Positions 26,422-32,909 of a stretch of 64,000 nucleotides of DNA are shown in pieces (the stretch's first letter is position 1; each line of letters begins with the position of its first letter). The DNA comes from Arthrobacter sp. U41 (GTDB taxonomy: Bacteria > Actinomycetota > Actinomycetes > Actinomycetales > Micrococcaceae). Both the position numbers and the translations under genes were made by a program. The stretch is from NCBI RefSeq assembly GCF_001750145.1, contig NZ_CP015732.1, positions 930,001-994,000 on the forward strand, in the 5' to 3' direction. The notes beneath the pieces are model-generated. The model saw nothing but the letters and a program-made list of their open reading frames with translations, searched no databases and was not told where the DNA came from.

Positions 26422-27884
26422 CAGCCGGCGTGGCGGTGCATCTCCACGAGCTCCTCATGCCGCGGGCTGTCCGGATTCATCAGGGAGTGCTTGCGGCCGT
26501 AGCCGAAGTAGATGATCAGGCCGATCACGAGCCAAACCCCGAAGCGTGCCCAGGTCTCCCAGTGCAGCTGGAACATCAGGAACGCCGACGCCAGCACACC
26601 GAAGGCCGGAACCGCCGGCATCCACGGCAGGCGGAAGGTGCGCGGGGCATTGGGCTTCGTGTAGCGGAACACGATGACCGAGAAGCAGACGACGACGAAC
26701 GCGGCCAGGATGCCGATGTTGGTGAGGTCGGCCACGGCCTTGATCGGGAAGACGCCGGCCAGCAGGGCGGAGCCGATCCCGGCGATCCAGGTGACGCGCT
26801 GCGGGGTGCCTCGGCTGTCGGTCTTGGCGAACCACCCCGGGAGCAGCCCGTCGCGGCTCATCGAGAACCAGACGCGGGTGACACCGAGCAGAAAGGTGAG
26901 CATCACGGTCAGGATGGACAGCACGGCAAAGACCGAGATAATCGTGGCGATGACCGGCAGGCCCACGCCGTTGAATGCGGAGGCGAACCCGGCCTTGGGG
27001 TCGATGTCCTGGTAGTTCTGCATGCCGGTGAGCACCAGGGTGGCCGCCACGTAGAGGAGCATCGCGATGATCAGGGACAGGATGATGGCCTTGGGCATGT
27101 GCTTCTTGCCGTCCTTCGCCTCTTCCGCGGCGGTGCTCATAGCGTCGTAACCGAACACGGCGAAGAACACCGTGGCTGCGCCCGCCACAACCGGGCCGAA
27201 CCCGCTGGGCATAAACGGGTCGTAGTTTTCCGTATTGATGTAGAAGATTCCGAGGCCGATGATGAACAGGATCAGGATGACCTTGATCGCGACGGCCACG
27301 AGTTCGAAGCGGCCGAAGGTCTTGGTGCCGCGGGACAGGATCCAGGTCACGATCAGGCAGACCACAATCGCCGGAATGTTGACGATGCCGCCGGTGCCTT
27401 CATCCGGCGTCGCGGTCATCCAGACCGGCATCTGAATACCGATGCCGGCCAGGAAGGCAGCGAAATAACCGGAAATGCCGATGGCCACTACGGCCACGAT
27501 CGCGATGTACTCCAGCAGCAGGTCCCAGCCAATGAACCAGCCGATGATTTCGCCGAGCGCCACGTAGCCGTACGTGTACGCCGAACCCGCCCGCGGGATC
27601 ATGCCCGCGAACTCCGCGTAGGACAGCGCGGCGGCCGCGGAGGCGAGTCCCGCGATCAGGAAGGAGAACAGCACCGCCGGGCCGACTCCGGGTTCCGTTT
27701 CGCTGCCGTGGGCCACGAGGCCGGCCAGCGAGAAGATGCCGACGCCGATGATGCCGCCGACGCCGATGGCGGTCAGCTGCCAGAGCCCGAGGCTCTTCAG
27801 CAATCCGCTGTGTAGGTTTTCTTCCTCGATGTCGTCGATGGGCTTGCGCCGCATGATCGACTTACTTAAGTCTTTTGTGCTCAT
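26421..27884 (-). CDS. APC-superfamily amino-acid permease
   Basis: A 487-residue permease of the CAT/YfnA-like branch, starting MSTKDLSKSIMRRKPIDDI. About 12-13 hydrophobic segments follow, with GVGGIIGVGIFSLAG (substrate-binding helix 1), AGMIPRAGSAYTYGYVALGEIIGWFIGWDLLLEY and FFAVFGYDAMSTAAEEAKDGKKHMPKAI, typical of this family. The ATG at 27884 has AGGAGA upstream; an in-frame start at 27917 would add 11 residues. A proline or basic-amino-acid substrate is suggested by co-regulation with putA, but sequence alone does not decide it. It is divergent from a LysR gene, across an inverted-repeat operator. Confidence 0.9.
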   Translation of the reverse strand: MSTKDLSKSIMRRKPIDDIEEENLHSGLLKSLGLWQLTAIGVGGIIGVGIFSLAGLVAHGSETEPGVGPAVLFSFLIAGLASAAAALSYAEFAGMIPRAGSAYTYGYVALGEIIGWFIGWDLLLEYIAIVAVVAIGISGYFAAFLAGIGIQMPVWMTATPDEGTGGIVNIPAIVVCLIVTWILSRGTKTFGRFELVAVAIKVILILFIIGLGIFYINTENYDPFMPSGFGPVVAGAATVFFAVFGYDAMSTAAEEAKDGKKHMPKAIILSLIIAMLLYVAATLVLTGMQNYQDIDPKAGFASAFNGVGLPVIATIISVFAVLSILTVMLTFLLGVTRVWFSMSRDGLLPGWFAKTDSRGTPQRVTWIAGIGSALLAGVFPIKAVADLTNIGILAAFVVVCFSVIVFRYTKPNAPRTFRLPWMPAVPAFGVLASAFLMFQLHWETWARFGVWLVIGLIIYFGYGRKHSLMNPDSPRHEELVEMHRHAG

Positions 27885-27949
27885 CAGGGTCTCCTGCTTA
27901 GGTGTGGCGCCCATCAATCCACCCTGTGATGGGAGTTACTGAACGACAA

Positions 27950-27983
27950 CAGTATGCAAGCCGGATTGCATTAGATAAAGTGA
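27950..27983 (-). promoter_or_regulatory. Permease promoter carrying the element shared with putA
   Basis: Plus-strand landmarks CAGTATG (27950-27956), CCGGATT (27961-27967), AGATAAAGTGA (27973-27983). On the minus strand: -35 TTTATC (27979-27974), a 17-base spacer, -10 CATACT (27956-27951). Confidence 0.65.
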
Positions 27984-28014
27984 ATTCTCCTAATCAATAA
28001 CCATTAGAATTCAC
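27980..28014. promoter_or_regulatory. Candidate LysR operator, inverted repeat
   Basis: GTGAATTCT (27980-27988) and AGAATTCAC (28006-28014) are perfect complements, 17 bases apart, with AAT/ATT extending the inner ends. It overlaps the permease -35 edge and ends 13 bases before the LysR start. Confidence 0.6.
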
Positions 28015-28027
28015 AAAGGAAATAGCG

Positions 28028-28939
28028 ATGCTGGATGTCCGGCGGTTGCGCCTGCTGCGCGAGCTGAAAATCCGCGGCACCCTGGCCGAAGTCGCGGAGG
28101 CGCTCCAGTACAGCCCTTCCTCGGTCTCACAACAACTGGCCCTCCTGGAGAAGGAAGCCGGCGTCGAGCTGCTGCGCAAAACCGGGCGCCGGGTCCAGCT
28201 CACCCCGCAGGCCGAAGTCCTGGTGGCCCACACGGCCCACCTGCTGGAAACGCTGGAGCAGGCGGAGGCCGACCTGGCAGCCTCCCTGACCACCGTGACA
28301 GGCACCGTCCGCATTGCAGTCTTCCAATCTGCGGCGCTGGCCCTGATGCCGGACGCCCTCACCCGGATGTCGTCGCGTTATCCCGCAGTGCGGATTGAAA
28401 TGACCCAGCGGGAGCCGGAAACGGCACTCCACGAGACCTGGGCGCGGGACTTCGACCTGGTGATTGCCGAGCACTACCCCGGACACTCGGCACCGCGGTA
28501 TGCCGAACTCGACCGGCTCCGGCTCACGGGTGATGCGATCCGCCTCGCGGTGCCTCCGCGCGCCCCCGGCCGGCCGGCCATAACGTCCCTCACGGATACC
28601 GCCGGGCTGGCCTGGGTGATGGAGCCCCGCGGCGCGGCGTCACGGCATTGGGCCGAGCAGGCCTGCCGAAGCGCCGGATTCGAGCCCGACGTCCGCTTCG
28701 AGACCGCTGACCTGCAGGCGCAGATCCGGCTGATCGAATCCGGAAATGCAGTAGCCCTCATGCCTGACCTCGTCTGGACCGGCAGAGGCACGACGTCGCA
28801 GCTAATCACCCTCCCGGGCGACCCGCACCGGAGCATCTTCACCTCGGTTCGGCGCTCCAGCATCAGGCGTCCGGCCATCCTGGCCACCCGCGAGATCCTG
28901 GCCGAGACTGCGGCGTCCATCCCGGCCGCCGGCCCGTAA
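28028..28939 (+). CDS. LysR-family regulator, probable controller of the divergent permease
   Basis: A 303-residue regulator. Winged HTH: MLDVRRLRLLRELKIRGTLAEVAEALQYSPSSVSQQLALLEKEAGVELLRKTGRRVQLT (1-59). The effector domain runs from about residue 92 (GTVRIAVFQSAALALMPDALTRM) to ALMPDLVW. ATG 28028 is preceded by AAAGGAAATAGCG, a good binding site. Divergent promoter layout with a perfect nine-base inverted repeat suggests control of the amino-acid permease. Because putA shares the permease promoter element, it may also govern proline catabolism (inference). Confidence 0.92.
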   Translation: MLDVRRLRLLRELKIRGTLAEVAEALQYSPSSVSQQLALLEKEAGVELLRKTGRRVQLTPQAEVLVAHTAHLLETLEQAEADLAASLTTVTGTVRIAVFQSAALALMPDALTRMSSRYPAVRIEMTQREPETALHETWARDFDLVIAEHYPGHSAPRYAELDRLRLTGDAIRLAVPPRAPGRPAITSLTDTAGLAWVMEPRGAASRHWAEQACRSAGFEPDVRFETADLQAQIRLIESGNAVALMPDLVWTGRGTTSQLITLPGDPHRSIFTSVRRSSIRRPAILATREILAETAASIPAAGP

Positions 28940-29003
28940 CCTGGAGGGCTGTGTTGGCTGGCTCACAGCGGTGCGGGCCGGCCGGCGCTAGACTGGACCC
29001 GTT

Positions 29004-29432
29004 ATGAATCGCACAATATTCAAGTCCAAGATCCACCGCGCCACGGTCACGCACGCGGACCTCCACTATGTCGGTTCGGTCACCGTGGACCTGGACCTGC
29101 TGGAGGCGGCGGACATCCTTCCGGGCGAGCTGGTTTCCATTGTCGACGTCACCAACGGTGCCCGGCTGGAGACCTACACGATTGCCGGCGAGCGTGGTTC
29201 CGGGGTGATCGGAATCAACGGCGCCGCTGCGCACCTCATGCACGAGAACGACATCATCATTCTGATCACCTACGCCCAGATGACCACGGATGAAGCCAAG
29301 GCCTACAGCCCCAGGGTCGTCCATGTGGACAAGGACAACAGGATTGTCCAGATCGGCAGCGACCCCGCGGAGGGCCACACCCCCGGGATCATGCGCCCGC
29401 CGTACGCACTGAACAACGCCACGCTCAACTGA
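29004..29432 (+). CDS. panD: Aspartate 1-decarboxylase proenzyme
   Basis: A 142-residue pyruvoyl enzyme that makes beta-alanine from aspartate for pantothenate and CoA. It begins [25 protein letters not shown]; the self-cleavage Gly24-Ser25 is intact, generating the catalytic pyruvoyl group. Other family signatures are [28 protein letters not shown] and [11 protein letters not shown]. Length matches actinobacterial PanD (about 140). There is no Shine-Dalgarno; a TAGACT box (28989-28994) ends nine bases before the ATG, suggesting a leaderless or nearly leaderless mRNA. No panB or panC is nearby. Confidence 0.97.
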   Translation: MNRTIFKSKIHRATVTHADLHYVGSVTVDLDLLEAADILPGELVSIVDVTNGARLETYTIAGERGSGVIGINGAAAHLMHENDIIILITYAQMTTDEAKAYSPRVVHVDKDNRIVQIGSDPAEGHTPGIMRPPYALNNATLN

Positions 29433-29504
29433 CGGGCCCGGCCCGCCAGGGTTCCTGGGCCGTAACAGGCCTCAGGCGTCAATAAAGCTGATTACTCTGG
29501 AAGG

Positions 29505-29555
29505 GTGACTGCCGCCCTTCCACCGCCTCCGACGCCGCGGACTTCCGCATGCTAG
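29505..29555 (+). CDS. Possible 16-codon leader peptide with a four-proline run, overlapping the AEC gene start
   Basis: From GTG 29505 the frame reads V-T-A-A-L-P-P-P-P-T-P-R-T-S-A-C and stops at TAG 29553-29555, seven bases into the AEC gene (ATG 29549), in another frame. A TACTCT -10-like box (29493-29498) ends six bases before the GTG. That spacing is seen at other genes here with leaderless starts. Short and unproven; it could also be chance. Confidence 0.3.
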   Translation: MTAALPPPPTPRTSAC

Positions 29556-30475
29556 GCGTCCTCGCCGGATTCTTCGTGGTCTGGTCGATCATCCTGGTGG
29601 GCATGTTCGTCGGCCGCCGCGGGATCCTGGGCGAGAACGCCCGCTCCGTGCTCAGTGCGCTGACATTCTTTGTTGCCAGCCCGGCACTGCTGTTCGACAC
29701 CCTGAGCAAGGCCAGGGTCCACGACATCTTCGCCGCACCGCTGCTGGTATCGGCGGTCGGTGCCATCGCGACGGCGGCACTCTTCTTCAGCATCGTCCGC
29801 TTCCTGCTTAAGCGCTCCCTGCCGGAGTCCCTGATGTCCTCCATGAGCGCTTCGCTGGCCAACTCCGCCAACCTCGGCATCCCGATCGCCGTGTACGTCC
29901 TGGGGGATGCAAGCTACGTGGCCCCGCTGCTGATCTTCCAGCTGGCTTTCTTCACTCCCCTGTTCCTGATGGTCCTGGACGCCACCACCAGCAAACACCG
30001 GACCACCCCGTTGAGCTTCCTGCTGATGATCCTGCGCAATCCCATGATCGTGGGCTCCGGCCTGGGCCTGGCCGTGGCCGCAACCGGCTGGCAGGTGCCG
30101 CCACTGGCGATGGAGCCTATCCACCTGGTCGGCGGGGCCGCGATTCCGGCCATGCTCCTCGCGTTCGGGATGAGCCTGAACGGCTCCCGCCCGCTGCAGG
30201 CCTCGGCCGGGCGCCGGGCCGACACCCTGCTGGCCAGCGGCTTCAAGCTCATTGTCCATCCGCTGCTGGCCTACCTCTTCGCCCGGTTCGCCCTTCAGCT
30301 GGAGGGCCAGGCATTGTTCGCCGTGGTGGTCACCTCCGCCCTGCCCACCGCGCAGAACGTTTTTGTGATCGCCAACCGCTATCGGACAGGCCTCACCGTC
30401 GCCAAGGACACCATCCTGATCACGACCATCGTCGCCGTGCCGGGCATGATCGGCGTGGCCCTGCTGCTGGCCTGA
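29549..30475 (+). CDS. AEC-family (auxin efflux carrier-like) transporter
   Basis: A 308-residue membrane protein of the AEC family with about 10 hydrophobic segments in two inverted halves. Typical stretches are LGVLAGFFVVWSIILVGMFVGRRGILGENA, SALTFFVASPALLFDTLS, SASLANSANLGIPIAVYVLGD and the C-terminal TSALPTAQNVFVIANRYRTG, which closely matches the family's final NVF motif. Members export malate, malonate or other carboxylates; substrate here is unknown. The ATG has no good binding site and may be reached by reinitiation from a short overlapping leader frame. Confidence 0.87.
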   Translation: MLGVLAGFFVVWSIILVGMFVGRRGILGENARSVLSALTFFVASPALLFDTLSKARVHDIFAAPLLVSAVGAIATAALFFSIVRFLLKRSLPESLMSSMSASLANSANLGIPIAVYVLGDASYVAPLLIFQLAFFTPLFLMVLDATTSKHRTTPLSFLLMILRNPMIVGSGLGLAVAATGWQVPPLAMEPIHLVGGAAIPAMLLAFGMSLNGSRPLQASAGRRADTLLASGFKLIVHPLLAYLFARFALQLEGQALFAVVVTSALPTAQNVFVIANRYRTGLTVAKDTILITTIVAVPGMIGVALLLA

Positions 30476-30510
30476 ATGCAGGCGTCCCGCGGCGCCCGTC
30501 CGCATCCCGA

Positions 30511-30533
30511 ACCACACCACACCACACCACACC
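30511..30533. repeat. Pentanucleotide microsatellite ACCAC (4.6 copies)
   Basis: Uninterrupted ACCAC units just before the GGAGG ribosome-binding site of the flavoprotein gene that starts at 30546. Confidence 0.9.
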
Positions 30534-30545
30534 ATCCGGAGGACC

Positions 30546-31796
30546 ATGAGAACCCACCTGGACACCGTCATCATCGGAGGCGGGGCCATGGGCTCGGCCG
30601 CGGCCTGGGCCCTGGCCAGCCGCGGCCGTGCTGTTACCCTGCTGGAGCAGTTCAGCCCCGGGCACCGCAACGGCGCCTCCCACGGCGCCACCCGCAACCT
30701 CAACCCCGGCTACGCGAATCCGGACTATGTGGCCATGCTTGCCGAGGCCGTCCGCCTGTGGGACGAGCTCGAAGCCGACGCCGGCGAGCGCCTGCTGGCG
30801 CGCACCGGCGTCGTGAACCACGGAACCGATCCGGGGCTGGGCGAGGTGCGGCGGGCCCTGCACCGGGCCGGGCTGCGGGCCGAATTCCTAAGCGCCGCGG
30901 AAGCGGGCGAACGCTGGCGCGGCATCCGGTTCGACCAGCAGGTACTCCATATGCCCGACGGCGGGCAGTTGAATCCCGACGCCGCCCTGCCGGCACTGCA
31001 GCGCCTCGCCGTGGGCCGCGGGGCCGACATCCGGCACCGGGTTAGGGTGCTGGACCTCGCGGTGGAGGACGACGGCGTCCGGCTCACCATCGACGCCGAC
31101 GGCTCCACCGAGGTGCTGACCGCCCGGCAGGCCGTGGTCACCGCCGGCGCCTGGACCTCTAAATTGCTCGGCGCGCTGGCGCCCCTTCCCCGGCTCACCG
31201 TCACGCAGGAACAACCGGCGCACTTCGCCGTTGCGGACGAGGGCGCAGTCTGGCCGGGGTTCAACCATGTCCCCGGCACGGGCGCGGAATACGCGGACTG
31301 GTACTCGCCGGTCTATGGCATGCAGACGCCCGCGGAGGGGATCAAAGCCGGCTGGCATGGCGTGGGGCCGGTGGTGGACCCCGACCGGAGGTCCTTCACG
31401 CCCGAGCCCGCGCAAATGGCCGCGCTGCAACGCTACGCGCGGCGGTGGCTGCCCGGAGTGGATGCCGACACCCTCGCCGACATCAGCTGCACCTACACCA
31501 CCACCGTGGACGAGAACTTCATCCTCGACCGCATCGGACCGCTCGTGATCGGGGCGGGCTTCTCCGGCCACGGGTTCAAGTTCACGCCCGCCGTCGGGCG
31601 GATCCTCGCCGATCTCGTCACCGGTGCAGGCCCGGCGCCGGCGATCTTCTCGGCCTCCCGGCCGGGCGTCCGCTGCCCCTCACCCGCGGCACCTCAGCAG
31701 CGACGCGGGGTCACATCGCGCCCATCCGGGGCCCCGGGACCGGCGCAAGGTGACCCCGCGTTGCGGTGTGCGCCGGTAGGCTGGGACCGGTCTTAA
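30546..31796 (+). CDS. FAD-dependent oxidoreductase, monomeric sarcosine oxidase/N-methyl amino acid oxidase-like
   Basis: A 416-residue DAO-family flavoenzyme. The N-terminal dinucleotide motif is VIIGGGAMGSAAAWALASRG (8-27). SHGATRNLNPGYANPDYV and DISCTYTTTVDENFILDR follow. The cysteine at residue 315 aligns with the covalent-flavin cysteine of monomeric sarcosine oxidase, so FAD is probably covalently bound. GAGFSGHGFKFTPAVGRILADLV is the usual C-terminal end near residue 360. Roughly 50 further residues include the translated palindromic repeat (QRRGVTSRPSGAPGPAQGDPA). GGAGG lies six bases before the ATG. Likely role: oxidative demethylation of an N-methyl amino acid, releasing H2O2; substrate unproven. 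Confidence 0.85.
   Translation: MRTHLDTVIIGGGAMGSAAAWALASRGRAVTLLEQFSPGHRNGASHGATRNLNPGYANPDYVAMLAEAVRLWDELEADAGERLLARTGVVNHGTDPGLGEVRRALHRAGLRAEFLSAAEAGERWRGIRFDQQVLHMPDGGQLNPDAALPALQRLAVGRGADIRHRVRVLDLAVEDDGVRLTIDADGSTEVLTARQAVVTAGAWTSKLLGALAPLPRLTVTQEQPAHFAVADEGAVWPGFNHVPGTGAEYADWYSPVYGMQTPAEGIKAGWHGVGPVVDPDRRSFTPEPAQMAALQRYARRWLPGVDADTLADISCTYTTTVDENFILDRIGPLVIGAGFSGHGFKFTPAVGRILADLVTGAGPAPAIFSASRPGVRCPSPAAPQQRRGVTSRPSGAPGPAQGDPALRCAPVGWDRS
31703..31761. repeat. Palindromic element, copy 3, inside the flavoprotein gene end
   Basis: Arms ACGCGGGGTCA (31703-31713) and TGACCCCGCGT (31751-31761); centre GCCCATCCGGGG and GGACCGGCGC as in copy 2. It is translated as part of the C-terminal tail of the flavoprotein. 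A TAGGCT box (31777-31782) just beyond it could start transcription of the DUF1524 gene. Confidence 0.85.
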
Positions 31797-31841
31797 GGCG
31801 TTGCGCGGGTATCCCCGGGCAACAGCACGAAATGGGGAGAA

Positions 31842-32861
31842 TTGCACAGGGTCAAAACACGCGGCGGCGGCCGGTCCGGAGCTGTTGACTGGGTCGCGGC
31901 AGGGCTGGCCGGACTGCTGTTGGTCTCCGCGACGGCCTGCGCCAACACGGCGACGGCCCCGCCCGCCGCCCCGCCCGCCGCGAGCCCCAGCGCCAGCGCG
32001 TCCGCGGCTGCCTCACCGTCACCCGGCGTCCCGCTGGAGGCGGAGCCCGGCGCGAACGAGGGCCCCGCGTCTCAGCAGCCGGCCTCCGCGGCCAGTGCCC
32101 TGGACGTGCTGGCCACGATCCCGGTCAAGGGCCGGGCGCCCAAGACCGGCTACTCGCGCGACCAGTTCGGCCAGGCCTGGGCCGACACCGACCGCAACGG
32201 CTGCGACACGCGCAATGACATGCTCCGCCGGGACCTTACTGACCTCGCCCTCAAGCCCGGCACCCGGGACTGTGTTGTCCTCTCCGGCGTCCTGAACGAC
32301 CCCTACACGGCAACCCTGGTCAACTTCCTCCGCGGCGAGAGCACGAGCGCCGCGGTGCAGATCGACCATGTGGTGGCCCTCAGCGATGCCTGGCAGAAGG
32401 GCGCCCAGCAACTCACCGCGTCCCAGCGGCTCTCCTTCGCCAACGATCCGCTGAACCTGCTCGCGGTGGACGGCCCCAGCAACCAGCAAAAAAGCGACGG
32501 CGACGCCGCCACCTGGCTGCCCGCAAACAAGTCGTACCGCTGCGACTACGTCGCCCGCCAAATCTCGGTCAAATCCAGCTACGGGCTGTGGGTCACCCGG
32601 GCCGAGCACGATGCGATGGCGCGGATCCTCGCCGGATGCCCGGGCCAGGCCGCACCCACCGGCCAGGAGCCGCCGCCTCCCCCAAGCCAGGCGGCGACTC
32701 CCGCGCCCGTCCCCGCAGCGCCGGCCCCCGCACCACCGGCACCGGCGTACTACGCCAATTGCGCCGCGGCCCGTGCCGCCGGCGCCGCACCGCTTCGGGC
32801 AGGCCAGCCCGGGTACCGGGAGCAGATGGACGGCGACCGCGACGGTGTCGCCTGCGAATAG
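31842..32861 (+). CDS. Secreted HNH-like nuclease: DUF1524 domain plus Excalibur calcium-binding motif
   Basis: A 339-residue exported protein. Residues 1-33 form a signal (VDWVAAGLAGLLLVSATAC) with a possible non-canonical lipobox at Cys33. A Pro/Ala/Ser-rich spacer (about 36-90) follows. The DUF1524/GmrSD-C-like domain (about 95-265) has KTGYSRDQFGQAW, NGCDTRNDML, the HNH-type IDHVVALSDAW (Asp175, His176) and FANDPLNLLAVDGPSNQQKSD. A second proline-rich linker leads to the Excalibur motif DGDRDGVACE at the C-terminus. Likely an extracellular, metal-dependent nuclease. The start is TTG 31842 preceded by GGGGAGA. Confidence 0.87.
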   Translation: MHRVKTRGGGRSGAVDWVAAGLAGLLLVSATACANTATAPPAAPPAASPSASASAAASPSPGVPLEAEPGANEGPASQQPASAASALDVLATIPVKGRAPKTGYSRDQFGQAWADTDRNGCDTRNDMLRRDLTDLALKPGTRDCVVLSGVLNDPYTATLVNFLRGESTSAAVQIDHVVALSDAWQKGAQQLTASQRLSFANDPLNLLAVDGPSNQQKSDGDAATWLPANKSYRCDYVARQISVKSSYGLWVTRAEHDAMARILAGCPGQAAPTGQEPPPPPSQAATPAPVPAAPAPAPPAPAYYANCAAARAAGAAPLRAGQPGYREQMDGDRDGVACE

Positions 32862-32909
32862 CGGCAACAGCGGGCCCCGCGGGCAACAGATCGGGCTCCG
32901 GCGGAGCCC

